In this document: in pieces, positions 34,718-45,397 of the stretch
How the letters are laid out: the number at the start of each line of letters is the position of its first letter
Position numbering within the stretch: position 1 is the stretch's first letter
Assembly: GCA_005406025.1 (NCBI GenBank)
Contig: BGZK01000019.1
Location: 1-64,000 of the forward strand
DNA length: 64,000 bases
Direction: 5' to 3'
DNA from: Eumeta japonica
Taxonomy: Eukaryota; Arthropoda; Insecta; Lepidoptera; Psychidae
Notes under the pieces: model-generated
What the model saw: the letters and a program-made list of their open reading frames with translations, nothing else
Database searches by the model: none
Told to the model about the DNA's origin: nothing
Made by a program: the position numbers and the translations under genes

Positions 34718-34830
34718 TAAAGAGATACGTACCGATCGTACCAAGTGGAGGTCTGTGGAGGTCTGTGGCGGTCTCTGCATATCCCTCTAAAGAATGAGCG
34801 TGATAGAATTACATATATGAGTATGCAGTT
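34718..34830 (+). mobile_element. LINE 3' tail fragment (family of 44270-45320)
   Basis: Reads KEIRTDRTKWRSVEV, then a terminator and an AATGAGCGTGATAGAAT sequence resembling the 3' UTR of the other tails. Within it a 10-bp unit GTGGAGGTCT is present three times in tandem (34745-34774, last copy GTGGCGGTCT), an expansion not seen in the sister copies. Confidence 0.6.
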
Positions 34831-35202
34831 ATAACAATCACTATTTTTTAATTACTATAACTTTATTTTATTAAAAAAAAAAGGGGGAATCTTGATAATT
34901 TTAGTTTAATTAGTTTCAAAGACGATTTACACATCTGTTCTGCAAACTCTTACCTAAAAGCACTAGTCATGTAACCCGAGCGAAGACGGAAACGTGTTCT
35001 CATTCCGAAAATAAAGCAATTTATCGGGAAAAGTTCAGCAAAGTAGAGAAAATCTTGACGGGGTAAAAAAAAAACGATCAAGTGTGAATCGCATTGAGGA
35101 ACAGAAGGTTCCGTACTACCGTACATTATACACGTAATGTTCAATTGAATTAAAAATATTTAATTCAGATTTTTGAATGAAAAAAACGATGTATGCTAAT
35201 GA

Positions 35203-35290
35203 ATCAAAAGAGATACGCAACGATGGTACCAGGTAGAAATCCATAGACTCTCCCTAGCCTTCTGAAAAATGGGTGTGAGTTGATATTATT
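35203..35290 (+). mobile_element. LINE 3' tail fragment (same family)
   Basis: Reads KEIRNDGTR, then KSIDS and PSEKWV in the same register, and is followed by GTGTGAGTTGATATTATTAT, matching the tail arrangement at 34718 and 47325. Only about 90 bp is recognisable. Confidence 0.55.
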
Positions 35291-37634
35291 ATATTGATCC
35301 ACATTTAGTTATGATGGAAATTCATGTTTTAAATCTATGTGTTCGCAAGAGAAAATAGGCAGCAAAATACATAAAACTTAAAATAAAATAAATGGGCTAA
35401 AATAACTAATGAGGATCGCATTTAGCGCTACGTCACCGGACTGTGGTTCGAGTTATGCATATATCAAAATGTGCATATATCATATGTGCATATGCATATA
35501 TCAAATTTCTTTGTTCATTTTAGAATCCTTAACGCAACTTTGTCACACAATCGGCATGTTTTTAAATAAATTATTTGTTTTATTTTAAAATTTGTACTGT
35601 AATAATATCAAATTTGACTCTTGTGTGTATCACCTTTTTACGATGCAGCAAAATAAAAAAAAACCCTTTTGTGTATACAGACGTCTCTTAATTTTTTAAT
35701 TATTATGCGTTATATTGAGTAATATAATAAAGAAATTTCTATTAAAAGTATAATCTTCCGACTTATTACGACTTAAATGAAACAGCCGTTTAAGTGCCTT
35801 GGGTACGGAACCCTAAAAAGGAAAGAAAAAACCTGAGAGATGTCAGATGGAAGTACTTTAATATCCGTCATTCTCCGCGATGGCTTTACGAAAAAGCTTC
35901 CCGTTATAGTATTAGTAATGTGTGGCTAATATTTTAGGTAACTTTTCTCGGAAAAAAAACGCCCTTTCTATGCCCAAAAATAATAACACAAAGACGATTC
36001 TCGAAAGAGATTATCTAAGATTATTTATAATGTTACCGACGTATATATACACATAGAAATGGGTTTCGCGTAAGTTGAACTAAGTCCTTCTACATGTAGC
36101 ATAATATTATTTTTAGTACAATCAGGTTTTAATCAACCTGCTACGGAGTCAAACTTCCTTACCCCAATTTGTTTATACCTGATGGCCCGCGACATTTATC
36201 AAGTCGTCGTTCCGACTTGGAAGTCCCACACTTTGGCGTTCGGTTAGTGATGTTCCCTCGGTAACCTTTCTTCTCCAGTCCTACGCACTATGTGGGCCTC
36301 CATCGCGACTTCACCTCGCTGATTCTGTGAGTTGTGCCGATTACACCGGTCTTCTACTGATTTTCGTGTAAAAAACTTTATCTCGCCGGTAAACCCTTAC
36401 CGTGGTTGATTCTGTCGGACTTTGAGTAACTCTTAGTTTTTTTGTGGGACTAAAAATGTGTTAACCACTTCTGTTACTCGTATATCACCACTAGCAACAT
36501 ATGTAACAGTTGAATTTATGCTTACTTCACACGACGACAACTCACATTCGAGTCAGCTTAAAAAAAAATTTCATGTTGTGCTATATAGTAAAAGCGAAGT
36601 AATAAGTGTTGCACGAATTCATTACAAACAATTGAATTATTGTTATTAAATAATTTGAGAACTTTTTATTAAATATGCAAGAAGAACTCGATTTCGACAC
36701 AATGCGACAAAAAACAATAAAAATAGTTTTCCTGCAATGTATGGATGCTAGGTTTAAACCGTATAATAATTGAAATGGCTGGTTTTATTGCTTTTGTAGG
36801 TCACAATGGGTGTACACGTTAGAGTAACAGCACAATTGTGACCAAATTGAGAGCGATGGGCATCACCAATCTTACCGTCTATTTGACGATAAATATCACT
36901 GACGAAATATCTGACACAGGATTTAAGAACAGAGTTGAAACCACTTCTTAAATCTTTACTCAAATATATTAAGTAATTATTGTTGTACCTTTATTTTAAA
37001 ATATTATTGGGATTATTTTACAAGGTCATAGTGCAAGTACCGTAGTTAGTAGAACAACAATTCCTCGTAAGGTAACATTTATAACTATAAATAATCTCAT
37101 AATAATTTTTCCAAGTGATATTTTCCTAATGATATGGTAATTGATGTAGTTAGAAAAAATATATATTTGTCGTAGCAAAATATTTGAATAAAATCTTTAC
37201 CAGCAGAAATGACTAAAAAATGGCCGCGTTAAGCAAACGACGACATGTCATCGACGCGTATACGACGCAGTTTACCGCGTACCGCAAATAGTACGCGCTT
37301 AGATACATATCGTTTTCACGTCGACATCGCAATGACTGCTTCTATAGCGTTATTGTTTCAGAATAACAGGGCAGCTGTTCAGGGTCTTGTGTTTGAATGA
37401 AATTGAGTACCGCGCAGTTTCTTGCTGCGAGCTAATTCCACGTGCGACCTCCGTGTGACCTACCGAAGTCGGTTAATCGGATAGTCCGTCCTACTACACT
37501 CAATATTTACATCTATTTTTATAATAGTGATACGACACATTTCATGATACTAAGCTTATAAACTAATGATATAATACAGCATTTCTGAAATACCTAAAGA
37601 TATTAAGTTTGAATTAATTTATTATTTGAATGTA
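35291..37634. other. AT-rich DNA with a C/T-richer patch at 36170-36440
   Basis: The patch reads GATGGCCCGCGACATTTATC, AGTCCTACGCACTATGTGGG and CCATCGCGACTTCACCTCGC. It has the look of a dispersed-element fragment, but I cannot name it. GCATATATCA occurs three times in 50 bp at 35458-35507. A GGGTACGGAACCCTAAAAAG end of the 'ggttccg' repeat lies at 35800-35820. Confidence 0.4.
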
Positions 37635-37935
37635 ATAGCTTTTCGCCCGCGGATTCCGTCTGTGGACGTAAAATGTATTCCTTTATCTTTTGCACTTGAC
37701 GATGTTTCTATCAATTCGAATCTCGTTCCTGTTTCGATTCAAATGCTTGTGTCGTCCCTGGTTTCGATTCCTGTCACGTTCTTAGCTCTATTCTCTGTTC
37801 GGCACTCGGTTTCCCACTCCCGTTTACAATTTATTCCCTTATCCGTTTCTCGATTCTGTTCCCGTTCCGCTTTCTGTTTCGATACCGCTACCGATCACGA
37901 TTCTGATTTGTACAAATATAGAGCTAATATGCAAA
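37635..37935 (+). repeat. 'gcccgcggcttcg' dispersed repeat with pyrimidine-rich variable region
   Basis: Begins AGCTTTTCGCCCGCGGATTC. It continues with about 200 bp of imperfect CGATTC/CGTTCC/CTCGTT repeats, and ends with ACCGATCACGATTCTGATTT and GTACAAATA. The 114-codon plus frame across it is caused by the pyrimidine repeat and has no domain. Confidence 0.7.
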
Positions 37936-38344
37936 TAAAATACAGGCTATATTACCCGAGAACACTGTAGCTTTCTATTAGTGAAAAAAATTTCAGAATC
38001 GCTAGCAGTTAGGTTCAATACTACAAATACGCGGACGAAGTCGGGAACAAATGCTAAAGAGATAACATGAAAACTTCCTCCATGAGAAAACATTTAGATG
38101 TGCTAAATTTGGGGTTTATTTGACTATAGACTTTAGTGAACTCACTTTAACAATCATTTAATTTTATATAAACAAATTTTTCGTAAATTAAAAAAAAATC
38201 GTAAAACAAATTACCTTCACCTTATTTTAGAGTAGTGATGGAAAGAAGAGAAGAATCAGATGTTTCTTTTAAGACTCGAGTGCGGTAAGACTATCTAGTT
38301 TCATATATTTTTTCTTATTTTAATATTTAATATATTATCTTAGT

Positions 38345-39390
38345 GTTAACATGCGCGTCTGTCTTTGAGAAGCACTCAAACTGTCAAGATTTAATTATTG
38401 TGACATTGTCTATGGGAATTGTGTTCGTGGTCATTCGTAAACATTGATACAACGAGTCCAGAACGTATGTGCTAGATTTTGTTTCCGGATTCTTCCCCGT
38501 TCCCGTATCACTACACATTTCAATAAAACAAACATATTAAAAATGCAAACGAGGTGGCAATTACATCTTGCAGTGATGTCGTTTGGTGTTGTTAGGTGGC
38601 AAACTCCTGGTTACTTATTCAACAAGTTAAAATGGTCATTTGACAAGTACAAGTACAAGGTCAGGGCGATCCTGCCAGTGCACCGAACCGTAACATTTCG
38701 TGGCAGTTTCAGGTTTGCAGCGTCAAAATGTTGAAATGACCTTCCTCCGCCTGTGCACGTCGTGACCAGTAGATAAATTTTAAAACAAAAACTGAAGAAT
38801 TATTTGTTACAGTTACAGCATACCTAAGTTATCGTTAATATCTTTCGCTCAACTTGGTACATATCCGATGCAATATATTAATTTATTTAAGAATTTTATT
38901 AGTTATGTAGTATATTACTATTTTATATATAACTAACTATACGTAATAGTTTTTAGTGTTATAATATATTATTAATATAGGTAATTTGTATTTATAGCTA
39001 TAATAATCATAGTAATTGGTATCATAAAATTATTAAGCATCTGTTTATGGATAGGCTATTATTAGTCTATATATGTGGTTAATTTGTTTAACAAAATGCT
39101 GTCTTTAACAGAATGAAGTATATATGTATACAGGCTTGGTGTGGCACTCCTGGATGGATGATGGCACTAACTGAAAATCAGCTTTGTGGGTTTTCCTCAA
39201 CCCGTTACAAAAGCTGAAGCAATGGCCCTTTAATTGCTAAGGAGACATTCTCAATTCGATAGTCTCCTGTATTAAAAAAATATTAATAGTACATTTAACG
39301 TTAAGTAACCTTTTATATATTTATACTTTGTTTCTGAGCAATTAATAAATATCTTTTGTTCTTTCTTTCTAATACTAGAAACAAACAAAC
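38345..39390 (+). mobile_element. CR1/jockey-like LINE, 3' end with UTR
   Basis: Coding part, plus strand: LSRFNYCDIVYGNCVRG, stop, IQRVQNVCARFCFRI, TPGYLFNKLKWSFDKYKYKV, RTVTFRGSFRFAASKCWNDL, then PPVHVV and, after another stop, LKNYLLQLQHT with a stop at about 38825. This is the conserved C-terminal segment of the reverse-transcriptase ORF in CR1/jockey-type LINEs. It is followed by an AT-rich 3' UTR of over 500 bp (including GGCTTGGTGTGGCACTCCTG and a GATGATGG stretch). Upstream RT motifs are absent, so the copy is 5'-truncated. Few in-frame stops suggest moderate age. Confidence 0.85.
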
Positions 39391-41010
39391 CATCATCAGT
39401 CTTCAGAATAGAAGAGGACGCAATGAACAAAAAAATAAGTCCGTTATTCTAATATTTAAAGGTAAATCCCAAAAAAGCTCAATGATCTAATTTCAGTTCC
39501 CTAATGCCGCAATGAATAAGAAATTAATTTCTTCTTAACTCTGGCCCTCGTGGACGCCCTCGGGTAACACGAACTCTGATTGTTCCGACCACAATGCGTC
39601 CCCGAGGAGCTGTGTTTGTTTAAGTGACGTTTATTTGCGACTCTATCGGCTGACATCGGAGAAGGAAGCGCCCTCTCGGAATATCAATTTATTGTTTGGT
39701 ATTGAAACAATAATTACATTTTACAATTCCACGCTTCGTCTATCTTTTTATTGAGTTCTCGCTGAGTTAATGACTTCGTATGCTTGGGATTTGTTTTGAA
39801 AAATGAAAAAAAATCCGTTAGCCGATTCTGATAAAGTAAAGCCTTAAATATTGCCACGAAACGCGCTCAATTTACCTGTGAAAATACCACGAAAATTCGT
39901 CTGGTGATTATGAGATTGGCGTATTCAAAGAAATAGAAAAAAAATTAAAAACTGTCTTATTGTATTCTGTTACTCTCTGTATATCGCCAGCTATCAATAT
40001 TTGGTATCCATATTCAATGCACAGACGTGACAGTACCACATTTTTATTACATGTGAACATCAGCGCACAGCAATTGCACGTCTAACGATGGCACTCTCAT
40101 GGCGACACGTTCAGTAGCTTTTAACCGATGCGCGGACAAAGGAAAAACCAGCGGCGCTGCACCGTTTTCTCGTCCACGGTCAGTCCAGCGATGATAAGCA
40201 GCGCCCGTACGCCAAGTCTCAAGTCTGAGCCGTTCTTCGTGGAAGAGTTCCACCGTGCGTGGAAACCAGCGTTGCAGCAACATTTTACCGTCTACGAGGA
40301 CGCGATCCGTCGTTAGGATAGTCATTATGCATTAGCATTATTTTTGCTGTGAAAATATAATAAAGTTATCTTATGTTTCACATTTCCTTAAGCTCTTATT
40401 ATATATTAATACAAAAAAAACGCTGCACATCTTCGTGACGCTATTATTGCGTTTCATCCGTAAAAAAATTACCCTCACGCGCCTAAAGAAGTTTCACTTC
40501 AAAAATTGTTGTCATTTATGTATAGACATACATTTGATATATAACACATGCAATATATCGAATATGATATGGCGTACTAAATCTCGACGTCCCTTCATAC
40601 TCATGACGGCTTTCCGATCTCGAATCGGGGGCAAATATTCTTAGTGTATGTGCAGCGTTTTAAATGGCACGCACACCATGTGACAGACAATCTTTAGATT
40701 TCACGCCTCGTATAGAATGTCAGCATTCTGACGCAGGCGCAATGAGAGCCGAGCTGCGAACATCTGGGACAATGCGGGCCGCTTATTTTGATTAAACCCG
40801 CTCTAGCTGCAACGTCAAGGCAAATTTAATGCTCACGTGACGACCCGGCCGGCTCGAGCCGTTGCCGAGTTGTACGACGAACGCGCATTTCATGCTAATA
40901 GCGAGCGGATCGGTTACGACAAAAGCCGCCCATGGATCGTTGAATCGGTATAAGGCATCATCGGCATAGGCCACGACAGTAAAAAATAAACCGTTAAGAC
41001 TAGGCCAAAC
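39391..41010. other. AT-rich DNA with GC islets at 39540-39680, 40047-40325 and 40690-40990
   Basis: No confident gene. The last islet includes GACGACCCGGCCGGCTCGAG. Apart from the candidate frame listed next, the short frames here are unsupported. Confidence 0.4.
40047..40325 (-). CDS. Unassigned 92-codon open frame, doubtful
   Basis: ATG at 40325 to a stop at 40047, with over half of third positions G/C in an AT-rich flank. The product would be basic and soluble, with an N-terminal part reading VDGKMLLQRWFPRTVELFHE and no recognisable domain, signal peptide or membrane segment. A TAATAAAAATG immediately after the stop contains AATAAA, a possible poly-A signal, and a TTTTCACAG acceptor-like site lies upstream of the ATG. 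The plus strand is also open for 62 codons, so low stop density in a GC islet could explain the frame. It could be a small gene, a terminal exon or a repeat fragment. Confidence 0.2.
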   Translation of the reverse strand: MTILTTDRVLVDGKMLLQRWFPRTVELFHEERLRLETWRTGAAYHRWTDRGRENGAAPLVFPLSAHRLKATERVAMRVPSLDVQLLCADVHM

Positions 41011-41352
41011 GGGGTGGGACACTATTGTATTGTGTGAGGTGTCAATTCGCGGAAATCCATAGTAGACGCTTGCCTGCAACATGCATTAACATGCAGCATG
41101 CAACCCACCGCTGAGGATGTGCCTGGTTGGCATGAAACGTACGTAGAATTAACAATTTAACGGATGGCGGAATAAGATAATTATAAAAATAAATAACACT
41201 TGCTTAGGTGTTCGATATCTGTCAATCCTCTGGAATCAATATTCAATCATTTGGATAGAGATTCGTAGCGAAGAGGCAGATTCGAGGGTCAGCGGTGGGT
41301 GCATGCTGCTTGTTAATGCATGTTGCAGGCAAGCGTCTGGGGTGGGACACTA
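41011..41352 (-). mobile_element. SINE-like non-autonomous element, copy 1, with 14-bp target duplication
   Basis: The element is 41025-41338, flanked by perfect direct repeats GGGGTGGGACACTA (41011-41024 and 41339-41352). On the plus strand, the left inverted arm at 41064-41114 (AGACGCTTGCCTGCAACATG ... CCACCGCTGA) and the right arm at 41289-41338 are near-perfect inverted copies of about 50 bp (one mismatch, one indel). Target duplications of different length here (14 bp) and at 56905 (11 bp) point to LINE-type target-primed insertion rather than cut-and-paste transposition. I see no tRNA promoter boxes, so the promoter class is unknown. Confidence 0.85.
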
Positions 41353-41889
41353 ATTTAGACGTGCTTTCCCTTGAAATAATGCATCCTTGTTGTGACGTCA
41401 CTAACTGATGATGATGATGTTTTCGTTCCGAATTTGAGTATTTTTGAAACTCACTCTAGTGATTACATAATTTAACTAATGACAGTCAGAAAACGAGGCA
41501 TTTTTTATAACTAATAAAAACATTATACAATTTTCACACAATGGTTTAATATAAATATAAAAGGTAGCGGTAACGTGCAACAGACCCTAAAGACATCGAT
41601 TTAATTTTAAAGTAGTTGTATCTCGATAGTTGAATAGTTTGCAACAGTTTCAAATTGGATACGTGTCTTTTAATGGCTTAAAAGGGTATTTAGATTCGAT
41701 GCGAGTTTATTAATAAATAAAATACAAATTTTCAACTTGAACTATTTCTGTAGAAATAAACGTCTCTAGTATGTACGGATTTAATTTTGTATACCTGAAT
41801 AAAATTCAAATTTATTGTAGGTATAATCAGATTACAAACTCCAAACAAAACAAATTCATCAGACCGTAGCGAATGTAATGCAGATTAAC
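41353..41889. other. No feature recognised
   Basis: AT-rich, with a small CTGATGATGATGATG stretch near 41405. Confidence 0.4.
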
Positions 41890-42210
41890 GCCCGTTAGTT
41901 TTTGCCCGCGGCTTCGCCCTCGTGGGCACAAAATTAAATCTTTTATATTGAATAATCACCCTAGCAATCATAATCCCAAACCAGGCCTTGTTTTCGATTT
42001 CAATTCCAATAACAATCTAGGTCCTGCTGCAGACTCCGACAGCCGGTTCTGCTCTTAAAAGGAATGCGATTTGGTTCTCGATTTCGATTCTCTTTGCTCT
42101 CGTTCCTGATCCCGATTACAATCCCGATCCCCCTGCCAATCTCGATATCACTGTCGATTTTAATGTGTTATACAGAATATGTCATTCGTCTACATATTTA
42201 TATATTACAT
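41890..42210 (+). repeat. 'gcccgcggcttcg' dispersed repeat
   Basis: TTTGCCCGCGGCTTCGCCCT followed by CGTGGGCACAAAAT is the best-preserved head of this family in the window. The pyrimidine-rich CGATTTCGATTC/CCCGATCCC section lies at 42060-42160. Confidence 0.75.
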
Positions 42211-42739
42211 ATAAGCCTTAAAATAGAGAAACGATTGAATTCTAAATAGAACCCCTCCTCGTTATGAACTTTTAGTCTTTAAGAATTGATTTCACAAAAA
42301 CATTGAAATCATATTTCTTTGCTTGTAACAAAAAAATCAAATATTTATATAAAAATACAACTCTTATTTTAACTACTTAGAAATTAATATTCAAAAACCC
42401 GTAATAGTTACATGTTTTTCTTACTTGAAAAAAAAGTGCCCAAATATCAAATTCTACAACTCTTTCTTATTGATTTCATTGTTCGATATTACATCTTTTT
42501 GAATAAGTTAAATTCACAATACATAATTTCACTTTATGTTGAACTAAAACAAACGTGTTTGATAAAAATAAAAAGTTTGTACGTGTGTGTGTGTGTGTGT
42601 ATCAGCTCCGATGAACAATTGGAGTTTTCTCTAGTACTATAGTCTTTAAATATGCAAATGGAAAGACGGTAAACAAACATATCTCTTATGATACCGAAAG
42701 CCTGGGTGTATTTTTATTATTCTCATTTATAATTATCAT
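42211..42739. other. AT-rich DNA with a (GT)n run at 42583-42600
   Basis: Nine GT units; otherwise nothing recognised. Confidence 0.6.
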
Positions 42740-43017
42740 TGTTAATATTATAATAATAATATCTTCGGATATATATATATATATACTAACCAAACTAAGC
42801 AACGAGGCTCGTACTATGGGTAACCAGACAGTTGATATACAACATACATACTTTTTTTTGTAAATATATACATATAACACATGGAAACACCCAGACTCAA
42901 GACAGACATTAATTTTTAATCAAATAAATAAATGTTTTTCTTCTTTGGGAATCGAACCCACGACCCCAGCGCAACAGGTAGGGTCACTACTACTGCGCCA
43001 ATAAGGCAGTGAAATAT
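42740..43017 (-). mobile_element. tRNA-derived lepidopteran SINE, near full length
   Basis: On the minus strand the head reads TGCCTTATTGGCGCAGTAGT (box A) and, after the variable part, GGGTCGTGGGTTCGATTCCC (box B complement at 42948-42959). The body contains GGGTGTTTCCATGTGTTATA and the tail ends in TTATTATTATAAT. This wording is familiar from a widespread lepidopteran SINE family. Inside the tail lies a (TA)n run at 42769-42785. It was probably transcribed by RNA polymerase III and mobilised by a LINE. Confidence 0.88.
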
Positions 43018-43219
43018 TGAATAATCATAAAATTAAATATCAACTTGAATGGATGTAACCAAATTCTGCAATTATAACTAACTCTTATTAAATAAAATGG
43101 GCTGTATCGAACAACATTATTAGATACCATTATATGAAATAATAATCCCTATTTATGGTTACTATAATACCATAAATTTATTGAATATATTTTTATAAAA
43201 TTAAACAAAAAAAAAACCT

Positions 43220-43301
43220 GGCAACTATGGAAAACGAACCCCACGTCACTGAAAAGACTGGTGCCTCAAACTAGCCCTTTAGACCGCTCGGACACGCTAT
43301 C
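43220..43301 (-). pseudogene. tRNA-Leu pseudogene (82 nt, GAG in anticodon position)
   Basis: The minus strand reads GATAGCGTGTCCGAGCGGTC, TAAAGGGCTAG, loop TTGAGGC, ACCAGTC, a variable arm, and GTGGGGTTCGTTTTCCAT, ending AGTTGCC. Length and layout match an 82-nt eukaryotic tRNA-Leu(AAG) gene. The anticodon-loop A has become G (AAG to GAG), the T-loop carries an extra base and a changed TTCGTTT, and the acceptor stem has several mismatches. A run of ten T follows 3 nt downstream on this strand, as a polymerase III terminator would. It is probably a dead tRNA gene or a solitary retroposed head. Confidence 0.75.
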
Positions 43302-44269
43302 ATTGATCGCAGTGTTAAAAATAGTAGCAGAGATCAATTCATATAAAAAAATAACGCAATTGAGTTAACGCTCGTTAATTTCATTACTCGTAAAATTTCA
43401 ATACCGGGAATAAACTCCAAAAACTTGTGAAACTATTATATTGTAATTTGTTCCAAAATAATTATTTTGATCAAAGCTTCTCAATTCGAAGTGACCGTGG
43501 GTGCCTATGGACGACGGTGACCATCTATTCTCTGGCACAAAAATAATAAAATTTAATTGAAACGAGAGCGGGAGGATGTACCTTGCTAGTATGGAAATAA
43601 AAACCTGTGACAACATAAAAGACAAAACGCTTCGATGTGTGCGACTATAACATCTAATCGCCCGAAAACGAACTTGAAAAGGGGAAGTCGGCAGGACATC
43701 ACAGCCGATCGCCTACGTTACATCTAAATCACAGAGGTGGTCCGGGAGGTGGCGCGGCCGTGACCCTCCGCAATAATAAAAGTCACAATGGAAACGACTA
43801 TTGGATCCGAGTTTTCCATATAATTTGTGAGAAATCGACTTGTTTGTCGGCACGACGACGGCCGCCCGGCGGCTCAATTATGTTAACTCAAAATGATCGA
43901 ATCGGCATCGCTATAACATCAAAATTATTTCAAGGTGGAACTTTGCGGCGGCACGCTTTCGGTTGACGTAACTTCGACGTCACAACGATACAGACTCGAT
44001 CGATTCGAGTTAACATAATCGAGCCGCTGGAAACGCGCCAAGCGCGGGCGCGCGACGCTCACGTCGACACCATAAACCGACGACTTATACTTATATAAAG
44101 GCTTTCATAAACTTATCATAAGTTCCGTCAGATAGATCGGTGGCTTCATGAATATAAGGCTATCGGTTATCTCGAAGTACTTCCAGTTTCGTGTTTATTC
44201 GGTGGGTTTCAGAGAAATTATTCGTATCCTTAATAGATCTCGATCCATTTGAATATATCAGCGCTCGTC
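43302..44269. other. Unique-looking DNA with GC islet 43650-44090
   Basis: The islet includes GGAGGTGGCGCGGCCGTGAC, GACGGCCGCCCGGCGGCTC and CGCCAAGCGCGGGCGCGCGA. AATTATGTTAACTC (43876-43889) recurs inverted as GAGTTAACATAAT (44008-44020), next to GCCGCC/GAGCCGC on the inner and outer sides, a loose inverted pair about 120 bp apart. No gene recognised. Confidence 0.4.
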
Positions 44270-45320
44270 TACCTGACACGAATCTGATTTTCAAAGATCC
44301 TTAATAAGTATAATTATCATAAACTGACGCCTATTTCTCAGAAGGGTAAAGTAGAGACTGCAGATTTTCAAATGGCACGATTTCAAACTTACACATCTCT
44401 TGCGTCGCTGACATCCATCAATCTTTTCATGCAAGCTCGTCGCTTTTGGGTGTTTGGTTTTCTTTTAATAACCAATTTGACCTGCATAGGATTTTCTAGG
44501 GCGATCTTTGCTCACCCTTCCATCACACATATTCGTTCTATAGATTTGTTTTGCAAGCCTACTTTCATTCATCCTATCCAGATGGTCAAACCACTGCAAC
44601 ATGTTTTTTTCTACTGTAGTCACTACATCATCCTTTAAGCCCCTCCGGTCTCTGACATCACTATTTCCATATCTGTTTTTCAGAAACACTCCACGTGTAT
44701 TGCGCAGAGTTCGCATCTCCACCGCATTGGCCTGCACTTCATTTTTTTTTTAGCCATATCCCCCTTTCATTACCGTACATAAGAGTAGAGATCAAGGACC
44801 TCATTATGGGTAGCCAAACACGTTTGTCGGAAAACGATTTTACTATTCACAGCAGTAAATAAACCCCCATTCCTTCATTTTCCGCATTCCTTCTCCTTCC
44901 GATATCTCTATTATGCTTACAGTCATTTATAAACAGACTACGCAAGTATGCAGAATCTTTCACTTGTTCAACTCTCTCACCTTATATATCTCCCACCCAA
45001 TTATGCGCTAACTTCTTTCAAACACTATAATCTTGGTATTGTTGACATACTTTCATACATTTTTTTTTAACTGAGTCATTAATTTTAGTTACCAGAATCT
45101 ATCTGCACTTGCACATCAACGGCTAAGGTATTACTTGGTCGTCAGCGTACAGGAAGCATTTGACAGACAGTTTATTCATTATTCGTTCATACTTAGACTA
45201 TTCCAAATCATACAGACAACTATCCATTAATAGGATGAATAGCCACGGTAAAGCTATACATTCCTGTTTGACAACTTTGCGTATGTCGAACCAGTCAGTG
45301 TATGTCCCCACTTATTCTGA
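44270..45320 (-). mobile_element. LINE reverse-transcriptase relic, C-terminal half with YADD motif
   Basis: Minus strand, several frames: DWFDIRKVVKQ, PWLF, MDSCLYDLE, LSVKCFLYADDQVI (YADD at 45138-45149), KCMKV, GERVEQVKDSAYL, SLFINDCKHNRDI, LISTLMYGNE, NAVEMRTLRNTRGV, DVVTTVEKNMLQWFDHLDRM, NESRLAKQIYR, RPRKSYAGQIGY, KRRACMKRLMDVSDAR, and a GAAATAGGCGTCAG 3' end. It covers the palm catalytic box and the conserved C-terminal region of this lepidopteran LINE family. Multiple stops and frameshifts make it inactive. It is the most complete copy here and serves as the reference for the fragments at 8572, 14310, 34718, 35203, 47325 and 59572. Confidence 0.88.
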
Positions 45321-45327
45321 CGCCGGT

Positions 45328-45397
45328 AATACAGGGTCTCTATAGAAATTGCAGTGCCCATTAATACAGGGTCTCTATAGGAATTGCAGCGCCCGTA
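45328..45397. repeat. 35-bp direct tandem duplication
   Basis: AATACAGGGTCTCTATAG... occurs at 45328 and again at 45363, with four differences over 35 bp. It abuts the 5' end of the LINE relic. Confidence 0.9.

Noticed and set aside
37626..37970. 114-codon Ser/Val-rich plus frame
   Set aside because: Lies on the pyrimidine-rich part of a dispersed repeat; the amino-acid bias is a direct result of the simple repeat.
45138..45149. Intact YADD as a sign of an active reverse transcriptase
   Set aside because: The surrounding frame has many stops and frameshifts, so the motif has survived by chance in a dead copy.
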